From contig KV440964.1 in NCBI GenBank assembly GCA_001636495.1, positions 2,248,666 through 2,312,665 on the forward strand: DNA of 64,000 bases, written 5' to 3'. A model generated the notes under the pieces. It was given only the letters and a program-made list of their open reading frames with translations, was not told the DNA's origin and searched no databases. Origin of the DNA: Sutcliffiella horikoshii. Its GTDB lineage: Bacteria; Bacillota; Bacilli; Bacillales; Bacillaceae_I. Shown here in pieces: positions 15,640 to 24,520 of this stretch; position 1 is the stretch's first letter, and every line of letters begins with the position of its first letter. A program made the translations under genes and the position numbers.

Positions 15640-17571
15640 TTAGTTCACAATCGCCAATGAAAACGCCTGTGGACCCTGTGGCACATTGTATGCTTGAACC
15701 TCTACTGTATATGTTCCACTTTGTGGAGCATTGATAAATACATTCTCTACGTTATTACGGCCATCCCAGTTGTTATCAAACGGAGCAGTAAAGTCGTTTC
15801 CAACATATTTCGTTCCGTTCGGAGCAGTAATCACCAAGTCAAGGTCATTCACCAGCGTTATAGAAGCGGAAGTACTTGCAGGAGCATCAGACCAAACTAG
15901 AGAGATCTTAAGTGGCTTGCCTGCTGTTGCTGTAAAGGAATATGTTGCCTTTTGACTTGTAGATAAAGAGCTTGTCTCATTCACAAATGCTGTGTTTAAA
16001 GACTTATCCAATGTTACACGGCCCCAACCTTGGTTGCCGTTCGGGAAGCCTAGACCAACATCTGTTGCACCTGCGATTAGAGCAGCCTTCAACAAGGATG
16101 GCTTAGGAGTGATTCCTCTGTTTTTGATGAAGTGCTCACGTAATTGTGCCACGTTTCCGGCAACAATCGGTGTGGCCATGGAAGTTCCGCCCATGTAGGC
16201 ATATTTGCTGTCATGGTTTGCCCAGAAGGAAGAATTTGGTGCTAGGGAAGAGCGTGCTGACAAAATGTATGTGCCCGGTGCCATTACGTCCGGCTTGATA
16301 CGTCCGTCGCGAGTAGGTCCGCGAGAAGAGAATTGTGCAACATGATTGATATTGTCTGCATAAGATCCAAAGCTTGGACGCAAGTTTTCGGTCGCGCCAA
16401 CTGTGATGGCGTTTTTCGCAGTACCCGGTGCACTGATGGTCCCGCCGTTTGGTCCTTCATTCCCTGCTGCGAAAAGAACAGCCATGTCATTTTTACGTAC
16501 ATAGTCATCCACGTTTCTGGAATCTGTTGTGTACGCTCCATTCACTGCAGCACCCCATGAGTTGGTGTGAATTCGTGCCCCGGCAGTATAGGCTTGGCTG
16601 AACAATGTGCTCAGGTTGGAAGGAAGACCGCCCAATCCGCCGCTGCTGTCCATGATGGATTGAAACACTAGATTTGCCTGTGGTGCCATTCCTTTATTGG
16701 TTGCTCCGTTTCCAAGCACCGATCCTGCTACGTGAGTACCGTGACCATTTGGATCATTGGAGTTATTCGATCTTCCTAGCGCATATAAAGCTGTGATTTT
16801 CCCACGGAAAGCTTCATGCATGGAGCTGTCGTTGCGACCGGTGTCAAGACCTGTGTCTGCCACAGCAACTACTTGCCCTTGTCCATATAATCCGTAGCTG
16901 TTCTGGGCAACGTCCGCTTTGACGATTCCTCTCGCTACATCATTCATCACTTTATATTCCGGCTTTGGAGAAATGTAGAGAACATCATTGTTGGCAGCAT
17001 ATTGAACAATTTCGTCTATACCTTTAAAATCGATTTCTTTATTGTTTTGTTTTGCGTCAAGTGCAACAGCCTTTACTAAAGCAGAAGCCCCTTTGGTGAA
17101 TAAAAGTGGATCGACTTTATAAAGTGGTAGATATGGCTCTACTGATTCAAGGTGAGCAATGCCGTCCGTGGCTTTTGCAATATCCCCTTTGTATTCCACA
17201 ATGTATGCATAGTCCGGTATGTAATCTACAATGGTTGCTCCTGTAGACTCCAGCTCTTTTTTCGTTTCTTCTAATATTGGACCATCAAATTGAACGATAT
17301 GAAGCTTGTTGTCTTTCGGTACAGCTTCTAACTTTTTCTTCAAGCCATTTGGTATTTTACTATTTTCTGTATTTGCTAGAAAGGAAGCTTCACCGGTTTT
17401 TCCATCTTTAGAAACTGCCTTCTTCTCTGTTATCTGGCTGACTCCCTTGAAATCTAATTCAAAGCTGTTTGCTCCCCCTGTTGATGGACTGCTTAACGCA
17501 ACAGTTGATAGAATCGTTGCGGCTGACAAAACGGATAAAAACACTTTCTTTGATTGACCTTTTTTCTTCAT
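15640..17571 (-). CDS. Secreted subtilisin-like serine protease (KP-43/oxidatively stable family)
   Basis: A pre-pro-protease of 643 residues from the ATG at 17571 (a TTG start 12 bases upstream is possible; GAGAGGAG lies before both). Signal peptide about 1-35, propeptide to about 209, mature part predicted to start at Asn210 (NDVARGIVKADVAQ). Catalytic residues: Asp239 (VADTGLD), His277 (GHGTHVAG), oxyanion Asn371 (FAAGNEGP) and Ser464 (GGTSMATP). A C-terminal beta-barrel domain of about 100 residues follows, ending FSLAIVN. The mature region agrees closely with my memory of the alkaline, oxidation-resistant protease KP-43 of Bacillus sp. It should be cleaved by a signal peptidase such as that at 10131. 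Confidence 0.93.
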   Translation of the reverse strand: MKKKGQSKKVFLSVLSAATILSTVALSSPSTGGANSFELDFKGVSQITEKKAVSKDGKTGEASFLANTENSKIPNGLKKKLEAVPKDNKLHIVQFDGPILEETKKELESTGATIVDYIPDYAYIVEYKGDIAKATDGIAHLESVEPYLPLYKVDPLLFTKGASALVKAVALDAKQNNKEIDFKGIDEIVQYAANNDVLYISPKPEYKVMNDVARGIVKADVAQNSYGLYGQGQVVAVADTGLDTGRNDSSMHEAFRGKITALYALGRSNNSNDPNGHGTHVAGSVLGNGATNKGMAPQANLVFQSIMDSSGGLGGLPSNLSTLFSQAYTAGARIHTNSWGAAVNGAYTTDSRNVDDYVRKNDMAVLFAAGNEGPNGGTISAPGTAKNAITVGATENLRPSFGSYADNINHVAQFSSRGPTRDGRIKPDVMAPGTYILSARSSLAPNSSFWANHDSKYAYMGGTSMATPIVAGNVAQLREHFIKNRGITPKPSLLKAALIAGATDVGLGFPNGNQGWGRVTLDKSLNTAFVNETSSLSTSQKATYSFTATAGKPLKISLVWSDAPASTSASITLVNDLDLVITAPNGTKYVGNDFTAPFDNNWDGRNNVENVFINAPQSGTYTVEVQAYNVPQGPQAFSLAIVN

Positions 17572-17638
17572 CCTACTGCTCAACTCCTCTCAATTAGTAA
17601 CACAAGAATAATTTAGCACAATAAAGGAAAATTTTATA

Positions 17639-17704
17639 TTGGGAAAATTCAGAATAAAATCCTTTAATTACACTAGAAAATTCGGTTCATTTTCCCAATG
17701 GGAA
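17639..17704. promoter_or_regulatory. Inverted repeats between protease and bceR genes
   Basis: TTGGGAAAAT (17639-17648) recurs inverted as ATTTTCCCAA (17689-17698). The second copy overlaps the 13-base palindrome TTCCCAATGGGAA (17692-17704). Three GGGAAxATT-like half sites in a divergent intergenic region could be an operator for the protease or the regulator gene. Confidence 0.35.
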
Positions 17705-17797
17705 TTTTGTGGTATCGATTATTAGAGAGTCGGGTGTAACTTGTATGGTAAAATATACATAAAAACAGTCGTGGCAAAATAAAAGGGGATTTAAAAC

Positions 17798-18505
17798 ATG
17801 CATAAGATCATGCTTATTGAAGATGATAGGCAATTAAGTGAACTTGTCGGAGGGCATTTAGAACGATACGGTTATGTGATCTATCAGCCAACGGATTTCC
17901 AACATATCATGGAGGGTTTTGCAAAAGCCCAGCCAGACCTTGTCTTATTAGATATTAATCTACCATACTATGACGGATACTTTTTATGCAGGAGCATTAG
18001 GCAACAATCAACCGTTCCTATCATCATCATTTCTGCGAGAAGTACCGAGATGGATCAAATTATGGCTATAGAACTTGGAGCGGATGACTATATAACAAAA
18101 CCCTTCACTTTTGACTTATTACATTCAAAAGTAAAGGCTACCATGAGACGGGTTTACGGGGAATACGCAGGAAAAGATAGTGGCAGTCTAACTGTAGGCT
18201 CTTTGAAAATAAACAGTCAAACCCTTGCAGCTCATTTTGAGGGGAAGCGCGAAGAACTTAGTAAAAATGAATACATATTGTTAAAAAAATTAATGGAACA
18301 ACACAATACTTTTATTCCAAGAGAAACACTGATTGAAGAAGTATGGGACTCGTTAATCTTTGTTGATGATAATACATTGACGGTCAATATGACTAGAATC
18401 AAGCAAAAGCTTTCTTCCCTTGGACTCCCAAAGGTCATCACAAGTAAAAGAGGGGTGGGCTATATGCTGAGTGTGCCTGCTGAGTTAGACAAAACAAATG
18501 GATAA
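17798..18505 (+). CDS. Response regulator, BceR-like (OmpR family)
   Basis: A 235-residue regulator. Receiver domain residues 1-115 with phosphoacceptor Asp52 in LVLLDINLP, Thr/Ser in IIISARS and Lys in YITKPF. Winged-helix DNA-binding domain at about 130-228 (ENTLLKKLMEQH-like helix, then TLIEEVW and a C-terminal KRGVGYML). The gene overlaps the histidine kinase gene by eight bases and is followed by a BceAB-type transporter. In such modules phosphorylated BceR switches on the transporter genes in response to a cell-wall-active peptide. Confidence 0.9.
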   Translation: MHKIMLIEDDRQLSELVGGHLERYGYVIYQPTDFQHIMEGFAKAQPDLVLLDINLPYYDGYFLCRSIRQQSTVPIIIISARSTEMDQIMAIELGADDYITKPFTFDLLHSKVKATMRRVYGEYAGKDSGSLTVGSLKINSQTLAAHFEGKREELSKNEYILLKKLMEQHNTFIPRETLIEEVWDSLIFVDDNTLTVNMTRIKQKLSSLGLPKVITSKRGVGYMLSVPAELDKTNG

Positions 18506-19511
18506 GAGAATATTAAAGAGATTCTTCAAAGATAGAAGTCTACTCATTTCGTTTTATATATTTAATATGGCTGCTGTTATCACCTTTTTCCATCTGATTG
18601 AGCCTGCCAATACAGAAATACTATATCCTTTTTCTGTAGGGGTATTTCTCCTAATTGTCTACCTTCTCATTGATGGTTACCGTTACTATCAGGTAAATGA
18701 AGCGATAGAAAAGAAGCTCGCAAATCAGCATGCAGTTATGAAGGTGTATACAGAAGAGCAAAAGGGTTTTTATAATTGGATTAAAAAAATGAACCACGAA
18801 CATTCCAGGGAAAAGAATGAACAGATCGAAAAGAATAAAGAAAGGCTGTATTTCTTATCTCATTGGATGCACCACTTGAAAACACCGGTATCTGTTATGG
18901 ATTTAATTATACAGAATGAGAAGAAATCACAAACCAGTTCGGAAGCTATTGATAAATTACAATTGGAAAATAAACGACTACATACTGCCATTGAACAGGG
19001 ATTGACCATGATCAGGATGGACAGCTTCGAAAATGATTTGGATATAAAATCAATCGACCTTCTATCATCCTTGCGAAAGGTGATAAATAATCGAAAAAGT
19101 GAGTTTATCTATCAATCAGTTTTCCCGGTATTGGAAAGTAAGGAACAAGCTGTTTCCATCATTACAGATCAAAAATGGAACGAAGCGATGCTAGATCAGA
19201 TCATCTCCAATGCCATTAAATATTCAAGCGGAAAAGAAGGAAGCAAAAAAATAAAGTTTCAAGTGGATATAGAAGAAGAGGCTGTCCTACTAGTTATAAC
19301 AGATGAAGGGGTTGGCATTCAGTCCTATGACCTAGAAAGAGTGTTTGAAGCATTTTTCACTGGAGAAAACGGGAGGAAATACGAAAACTCATCAGGTATA
19401 GGGCTATATCTATGTAAGAAAATCGCGGACCGGCTGAATCATAGGATCTCGATTGATTCGAAACCTTCAAAGGGGACAACTGTCACGATTCGATACCTTA
19501 CAAAAGTGTAA
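18498..19511 (+). CDS. Intramembrane-sensing histidine kinase, BceS-like
   Basis: A 337-residue kinase with two N-terminal helices (about 15-33 and 42-60) joined by a very short loop and no extracellular sensor domain, the hallmark of BceS-type kinases. H-box HWMHHLKTPVSVMD with His126 in H-x3-P; N-box in QIISNAIKYS; G1 DEGVGIQ and G2 SSGIGLYLCK. Kinases of this class do not bind the antibiotic themselves but read the flux of the cognate BceAB transporter. Confidence 0.9.
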   Translation: MDKRILKRFFKDRSLLISFYIFNMAAVITFFHLIEPANTEILYPFSVGVFLLIVYLLIDGYRYYQVNEAIEKKLANQHAVMKVYTEEQKGFYNWIKKMNHEHSREKNEQIEKNKERLYFLSHWMHHLKTPVSVMDLIIQNEKKSQTSSEAIDKLQLENKRLHTAIEQGLTMIRMDSFENDLDIKSIDLLSSLRKVINNRKSEFIYQSVFPVLESKEQAVSIITDQKWNEAMLDQIISNAIKYSSGKEGSKKIKFQVDIEEEAVLLVITDEGVGIQSYDLERVFEAFFTGENGRKYENSSGIGLYLCKKIADRLNHRISIDSKPSKGTTVTIRYLTKV

Positions 19512-19580
19512 GGTTTTTTTCGTATTGTTCCATGGCAGGTAAAACGGCTACTTAGTACTATAAAGATATAAATAGAAGAT

Positions 19581-19597
19581 AACTTGCATCTTAAGTT
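19581..19597. promoter_or_regulatory. Inverted repeat upstream of BceA-like gene
   Basis: AACTT (19581-19585) and AAGTT (19593-19597), 7-base spacer, 19 bases before the start codon. It could be an operator half-site pair, but its position so close to the gene is unusual for BceR boxes. Confidence 0.2.
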
Positions 19598-19615
19598 GCG
19601 TGAGGAGGCCATACA

Positions 19616-20386
19616 ATGGGGGAAACAATCTTAGAAGCCAGTAAATTAGTAAAAGTATATGGGGATGCCGGTGCGGAAGGAGCAACAACTGCAATCGATG
19701 GTGTAAACCTTTCTATAAAAAAAGGCGAATTCATCGCCATCATGGGTCCGTCTGGAAGTGGAAAAACGACATTGCTTCATATGATGAGTGGAATTGATGC
19801 ACCTACATCTGGGGAAGTATTGATTGCAGGAAGAGAAATCAGTGAAATGAACGGGGATGAATTAGCCCTTTTCAGAAGAAAACAATTAGGGTTTGTTTTC
19901 CAAGAGTTCAACCTGCTAGATAGTCTGACTGTGAAAGAAAATATGCTAATTCCGATGGTGTTGGAGAAAAAATCAGTGGCAGAAATGGAGGAGAAGGTGA
20001 AGGGACTATCCGAGTTGTTTGGCATAGACGCCATATTGGATAAATATCCTTTTAACATTTCCGGTGGGCAGCAACAAAGGACGGCCGTTAGTCGTGCTCT
20101 GGTGAATGATCCTACCATTATTTTTGCGGATGAACCAACCGGAAACCTGGATTCGAAATCATCCACAGTCATCATGGAGTGTTTCGAGAAAATTGTGAAA
20201 GAGCTCTCCACAACCGTCGTTGTAGTTACACATGATGTATTCGCCGCAAGCTATTGCCGAAAGGTTGTTTTCATTAAAGACGGAAAAATAGATTCCTATA
20301 TTGTCAGAAAAGGAGACAGAAAGGAGTTTTTGAACCAGATTATGGACAATCTTGCCGTGTTGGGAGGTAGGAGCCATGACATTTAA
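19616..20386 (+). CDS. ABC transporter ATP-binding protein, BceA-like
   Basis: A 256-residue MacB/LolD-type ATPase. Walker A GPSGSGKTT, Q-loop FVFQEF, signature ISGGQQQR, Walker B IIFADEPTGNLDS and His-loop VVTHDV. Start at 19616 follows GAGGAGG. The permease gene overlaps its 3' end by 11 bases. It powers the BceB-like permease, which detaches antimicrobial peptides from cell-wall precursors; the particular peptide (bacitracin, nisin or other) is not decidable here. Confidence 0.92.
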   Translation: MGETILEASKLVKVYGDAGAEGATTAIDGVNLSIKKGEFIAIMGPSGSGKTTLLHMMSGIDAPTSGEVLIAGREISEMNGDELALFRRKQLGFVFQEFNLLDSLTVKENMLIPMVLEKKSVAEMEEKVKGLSELFGIDAILDKYPFNISGGQQQRTAVSRALVNDPTIIFADEPTGNLDSKSSTVIMECFEKIVKELSTTVVVVTHDVFAASYCRKVVFIKDGKIDSYIVRKGDRKEFLNQIMDNLAVLGGRSHDI

Positions 20387-22364
20387 TCAACTAGTTTGGA
20401 AGATGGCGAAAGGGAACAAGGGCAAATACTTATTTTATTATTTATGTAACAGCTTTGCGGTGTTGTTCCTTTTCATGTATTCGACTATTTATTTTAATCA
20501 AGCGATTGAAGAGGTTAAAGTAATTGAAGGTATAAGGGATATACTCAGGATACCAGGTGTGGGACTTGTATTGTTTACCGTATTTTTCATTACCTACGCT
20601 CATCGGATTTTTACCCGGCGACGGAAGAAAGAATTTGCTCTTTTGATGACACTTGGGATGTCTAAAAGGGATATAGCCAGGCTCCTATTATTAGAAAATA
20701 CTTTGATTGCCATTGTTTCCATTGTTACAGGGATTGTATCTGGTATGGTGTTTTCTCGATTGATTTTTCTAGTTTTCATAAAAGTAACCGGATTAGGGGA
20801 GATTCCATTTAATCTCTCACTAGAAATGTTTAGTTATTCAATAGGTGCTTACCTTGGAATCTTCCTTATTTCCGTTCTCATCACGCTTTACCTGACACTA
20901 ACAAAAACGGTATCTCAAAATATGAAAAGTGATCGAGTGGCAGACGCCATTAAGCATCGAAGTCCGATGTTTGGTCTATTGGGAGTATTGATGGTAATTG
21001 GGAGTGCAGTGCTACTTTATAGTACATTTTCGAACCCCTCAATGGCGAGTGATGCCGGTGCATACCTTCTCATGAGTACCTTGGGCATACTAATGGGCCT
21101 TTATGTAGCTCTGTCTCAAGGTATGAGTTTTTTCATGAAGTTAGCAAAGAAGCATAAACCTTTTTATTACAATGAGCTCCTTCCATTAAGTAGTCTTGAA
21201 TTTAAATTTAAACAACTGACAGCCATCATGCTGCTTGTGACAATTATGAGCATGGTCACCATCTTTTACAGTACAACTATATTGATTATCAATACCATGG
21301 GTGAGCAACAGGTGATGGATGATAATCCTAATGACCTGACTTTCATTGAAACAGAGGCGAAAAATAACATATCCTCGGAAGAATTGTATTCTATTGTGAA
21401 TAAGGCAGATAATCCTCTTAAAGAACACGAATCGGTAAAATTGTTTGCGTACTATGAGAGTGATCGTTATTGGGAAGAAGCTTATTATGAATACGTATTT
21501 ATAGGTTTATCAGATTTTAATCGAATTGCGGGGAGAGAGGAAACTTTAAATAGTAAAGAATATATCTATCTAATAAATGATATCCCTAAATATGCCCTTC
21601 CAGATAGCACTTATGAACATGGGCTATCTTTTAACGTAGAAGGTAATGAAATGGAGTACACGTTAAAAGAAACCATTATCGATCAAATAATTAATCGAAC
21701 AAGGATCATTCCAACTTCCATTATAGTCATCAGTGATGAGGAGTTTGTGAAAATAAACAATGCTTTAACAGGAGATAAGATGAAGGTACACATCTTGAAT
21801 TTTCAAGATTGGAAAGCTAGTAAACTAGTGATAAATGAATTGAAGAATAGATTAGAGCAGTATAACAACACTACTCCGCCTTACCAAAGTGTCCGTCTTA
21901 GCTATAGTGAGGAAGAGGAAGAGGAAGAGTATTTTCTTCAGCCAACATCTAAAGTGATAAACTACAATTATATCAAAAACTCATCTAGAATCATGTTCTT
22001 TGTCACCACCTTTATCAGCATTCTTTTCTTCTTTGGATCCTTCATCCTTTTATACCTAAACATATTCTCCAACACGGAAGAGGAGAAGGCCAAGTATAAA
22101 AAGCTATTTAAAATCGGGATTACGAAAAGAGAGATAAAGAAGCTTGTTTCAAAGGAAATGAGTGTACTGTTCTTCTTTGCTCCGCTACTCGGTTGCACCT
22201 TGGCATTTGTTTATATTATTTCCTTTGCCCAAGATGTAGGTGGAATCATGGAGAATCCGCAATTTCTTGTTCATTTTGCAAGAATCTCGGGAGTTTACTT
22301 ACTGATACAGACGGTTTATTACTTTTATTCGAGGAAAAAGATGTTACGTGAGTTGGAAATTTAA
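20376..22364 (+). CDS. ABC transporter permease, BceB-like
   Basis: A 662-residue FtsX-family permease. FtsX-like helices occur near residues 20-290 and again in the last 120 residues, with a large extracellular domain of about 210 residues (about 300-520) before helix 8, as in BceB/YxdM. It contains the acidic run EEEEEEEYF near residue 515. ATG at 20376 (site GGGAGG) is preferred to an in-frame start at 20352, which has no site and lies further inside the ATPase gene. The extracellular domain decides peptide specificity in this family and is too variable to assign by eye. Confidence 0.9.
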   Translation: MTFNQLVWKMAKGNKGKYLFYYLCNSFAVLFLFMYSTIYFNQAIEEVKVIEGIRDILRIPGVGLVLFTVFFITYAHRIFTRRRKKEFALLMTLGMSKRDIARLLLLENTLIAIVSIVTGIVSGMVFSRLIFLVFIKVTGLGEIPFNLSLEMFSYSIGAYLGIFLISVLITLYLTLTKTVSQNMKSDRVADAIKHRSPMFGLLGVLMVIGSAVLLYSTFSNPSMASDAGAYLLMSTLGILMGLYVALSQGMSFFMKLAKKHKPFYYNELLPLSSLEFKFKQLTAIMLLVTIMSMVTIFYSTTILIINTMGEQQVMDDNPNDLTFIETEAKNNISSEELYSIVNKADNPLKEHESVKLFAYYESDRYWEEAYYEYVFIGLSDFNRIAGREETLNSKEYIYLINDIPKYALPDSTYEHGLSFNVEGNEMEYTLKETIIDQIINRTRIIPTSIIVISDEEFVKINNALTGDKMKVHILNFQDWKASKLVINELKNRLEQYNNTTPPYQSVRLSYSEEEEEEEYFLQPTSKVINYNYIKNSSRIMFFVTTFISILFFFGSFILLYLNIFSNTEEEKAKYKKLFKIGITKREIKKLVSKEMSVLFFFAPLLGCTLAFVYIISFAQDVGGIMENPQFLVHFARISGVYLLIQTVYYFYSRKKMLRELEI

Positions 22365-22378
22365 AATAATGATTGTGG

Positions 22379-22413
22379 CAGGTTTTATTCTATAACGAAT
22401 AAAGCCTGTTTTT
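22379..22413 (+). terminator. Intrinsic terminator of the Bce-type operon
   Basis: CAGGTTTTATTC (22379-22390) with GAATAAAGCCTG (22397-22408), 6-nt loop, then five Ts. Confidence 0.88.
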
Positions 22414-22468
22414 AGTTTTTAATTGTTTAATAGTGGTTAGTCTTCAAAGTAATACTTGATCGACGGGA

Positions 22469-22640
22469 TGATGACCTTAGTGACAAGAAATCAAGAGGAG
22501 AAAGGTCCTCATCGCCGTTATGAAGACCTCAGTGACGGGATATCAAGAGGAGAAAGGTCCTCATTGCTGTTATGAAGACTTCAGTTACGAGAAATTAGGA
22601 GGAGAGAGGTCCTCATCGCCATTATGAAGCCCTTGGTTTT
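22469..22640. repeat. Array D: 52-bp tandem repeat, three full units and a partial one
   Basis: Units begin at 22469, 22521, 22573 and 22625, exactly 52 bases apart; the last is truncated. Each has TGAAGACCTCAGTGACGRGA, an A/G-rich middle (AAGAGGAGA), then GGTCCTCAT and a short GC-containing end before TTA. The whole unit is conserved, so there is no spacer/repeat division as in CRISPR. GAGGTCCTC and GACCTC allow pairing across unit borders. The array follows the Bce operon terminator. The rest of 22414-22921 holds no gene I can support. Confidence 0.8.
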
Positions 22641-22742
22641 TATTGAATAGTTAAGATGAGCACAATGGAAAGATCCGGCCAAGGCCAATATTCCGAAGCT
22701 ATGCGAAGAACGAGAAAATGTTCCAAGTGAGTATGATTTTGA

Positions 22743-22778
22743 GACGTGGTTTTAGGTCGAGTTAGCAATTTTATTCTT
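22743..22778. repeat. Tail element shared with the 48-kb array locus
   Basis: Contains GGTTTTAGGTC (22748-22758) and GTTAGC (22761-22766). Aligned by eye to 48087-48122, 29 of 36 bases agree. It lies downstream of array D as its partner lies downstream of array E. Confidence 0.6.
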
Positions 22779-22921
22779 TTGAAAATAGATATAGAGCTAT
22801 TGACCCTAGCAATCTATTATATTAGTTTGTATTAATAAAAAATTAGTATTGAGTTAATGATTACTATTTGAAATAATTGGCATATGCAGAGTATACACAC
22901 GAAAAGTATTGGGAGGAAATT

Positions 22922-23689
22922 ATGAACATTGCAAAATTTAATACCACTATTAATGAGCTTTTCCCAATAGAATTATTAGAAGAATTCAATGATGATTACG
23001 GATTTACCAACACTTCCAATGACATGATAAAGACGATAGGATTTTCAACCAATCTTTCAATCGAAGTAATTGAACAGGCAAAAGCTGAACAAGTTGATTT
23101 AATCATTACTCATCATGACGCATGGGATTTCATTTATGGATTAAAAGATGAATGTACAAAGAGATTAAAAGAGTATAACATAAGCCATTTCTGGATCCAT
23201 GGGCCACTGGATTATATTGAATTTGGTACTTGCACTTCATTGATGAACAGAATTGGAATTGATAACATTGTACGATTTTCCGAGTACAAGAGCGGTAGTG
23301 TTCCTGGTATAGGTGAGTTTGACGAAGCTAAAAGTTTTGAGGCTCTTGTAGATAGATTGGGAATTGAATTGGACGAGCCTGTAAGAGCGTGGAAAAACAA
23401 TGGGAACAAGGTAAAGAAAGTGGGTGTATTGACCGGTGCAGGGCACTCAACGGATCATATTAAATTTGCTTTGGAACAGGGCTGCGACACATATCTAACT
23501 GGAGAGGCAAGCTTATATTCCATTCAATATGCTCGGTTTGCAAGGATAAATCTTTTGGTAGGTAGCCATACCTTTACTGAAATGTTTGGAGTGGAGAGTT
23601 TAGTGTTAAAGATAGCGGGGCTAAACAAAAGTATCTCGCTTATTGAATTGCGGGAAGAACACGTTGAAATGAATCCTGGAACATGGTAA
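22922..23689 (+). CDS. Nif3-like dinuclear metal centre protein (DUF34 family)
   Basis: A 255-residue NIF3-family protein. N-terminal metal-site region DLIITHHDAWDF (consecutive His as expected for LLIxHHP-type motifs) and C-terminal KKVGVLTGAGHSTDHIKFA followed by GCDTYLTGEASLYSIQYAR, where the TGE motif is another family marker. Family members form hexameric rings with two metals per subunit; proposed roles include GTP cyclohydrolase II-like or metal-chaperone activity, none settled. Start at 22922 follows GGGAGG. It is shorter than the YqfO form, lacking the inserted PII-like domain. Confidence 0.85.
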   Translation: MNIAKFNTTINELFPIELLEEFNDDYGFTNTSNDMIKTIGFSTNLSIEVIEQAKAEQVDLIITHHDAWDFIYGLKDECTKRLKEYNISHFWIHGPLDYIEFGTCTSLMNRIGIDNIVRFSEYKSGSVPGIGEFDEAKSFEALVDRLGIELDEPVRAWKNNGNKVKKVGVLTGAGHSTDHIKFALEQGCDTYLTGEASLYSIQYARFARINLLVGSHTFTEMFGVESLVLKIAGLNKSISLIELREEHVEMNPGTW

Positions 23690-23730
23690 AGATCTTAAAT
23701 AATTATGGGGAAAAGTAAAGGAGTAGTTCG

Positions 23731-24486
23731 ATGTCCAATAAACCAGCAATATTGATAGTAGGTACAGATCACTTTGAAAAGTCTGCTGTTCAAGATTATG
23801 CAAAAACGGAAGAGGTGGACATTTTCTCGCCACGTAAACAGTTGGAGATACGTAATATTATAAGTTGTTTGAAAGAATTCTCCCCTACGAAAATAGTATT
23901 AGAGTATCCCTTAAAGTATCAAATGAAACTAACAAATGAGTATCAAGATTACATAGCTGGAAATTTTAAAATATCTGCTAATGAACGCCATCAAATCGGA
24001 TTCCAACTAGCAAGAGAATTAGGTCATTCAAACATATTCGCAGTAGATTGGAACGAAGAAGAAGGTGCACCAGATATATTTGAACACATGCAAACGCATC
24101 AAACGAAAATGTCTACGCAACTATTCTTGGATTTAGAAAGAATGGTAGCAGAAGCCAACGAAAAGTCTCAGACAGCTACAATCGGAGAATACCTTATATT
24201 CCTGAATGAAACTCAACAAGTGAAGAAGAATCATCAATTATATATGGATATGGCGTTAATTGGGGAATATGACAATCCAATTGGTGCTAAATGGGTCGCA
24301 AATTATTGGTATTATCGTAATTTACTAATCTATAAAAATATAGACAGTCTAGCCTACGAAAGTGATCGTCTATTGATTATATATGGAGTTGGACATGTTC
24401 ATCTGCTAAACCAATTAGTCCATGAAGGGGATAGATTTAATATTGAATATGCCGGGGATTATTTAAAATCTATGGGCAGCAATTAA
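23731..24486 (+). CDS. DUF5694 family protein
   Basis: A 251-residue cytosolic protein. It opens with a strand ILIVGTDHFEKSA, has KIVLEYPLKYQMKLTNEY, and near the C-terminus RLLIIYGVGHVHLLNQLV. This layout fits DUF5694, which resembles TraB/ChaN-like folds with a conserved Glu in the second motif and His in GxGHxxLL. Biochemical activity is not known. It starts 41 bases after the Nif3-like gene and may share its transcript. Confidence 0.7.
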   Translation: MSNKPAILIVGTDHFEKSAVQDYAKTEEVDIFSPRKQLEIRNIISCLKEFSPTKIVLEYPLKYQMKLTNEYQDYIAGNFKISANERHQIGFQLARELGHSNIFAVDWNEEEGAPDIFEHMQTHQTKMSTQLFLDLERMVAEANEKSQTATIGEYLIFLNETQQVKKNHQLYMDMALIGEYDNPIGAKWVANYWYYRNLLIYKNIDSLAYESDRLLIIYGVGHVHLLNQLVHEGDRFNIEYAGDYLKSMGSN

Positions 24487-24488
24487 AG

Positions 24489-24513
24489 GAGAAAACGCTC
24501 AATCCTGAGCGTT
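24489..24513 (-). terminator. Terminator between convergent genes
   Basis: AACGCTCA (24494-24501) with TGAGCGTT (24506-24513), loop ATCC. On the minus strand the stem runs into TTTTCTCC, serving the SGNH hydrolase gene. Confidence 0.75.
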
Positions 24514-24520
24514 CTCAATC

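Noticed and set aside
15321-15734. 137-codon open frame with a heptad peptide pattern
   Set aside because: It is produced by the 21-base array (7 codons per unit), has no ribosome binding site, begins in a terminator and runs into the antisense of the subtilase gene.
22469-22640. CRISPR array
   Set aside because: The whole 52-base unit is conserved with no unique spacers, and no cas genes are in the window. The same holds for 47856-48058.
22660-22755. Possible C-terminal remnant of a gene (frame ending ..SEYDFETWF)
   Set aside because: About 30 codons after an in-frame stop; its end coincides with the repeated tail element, so it may be chance.
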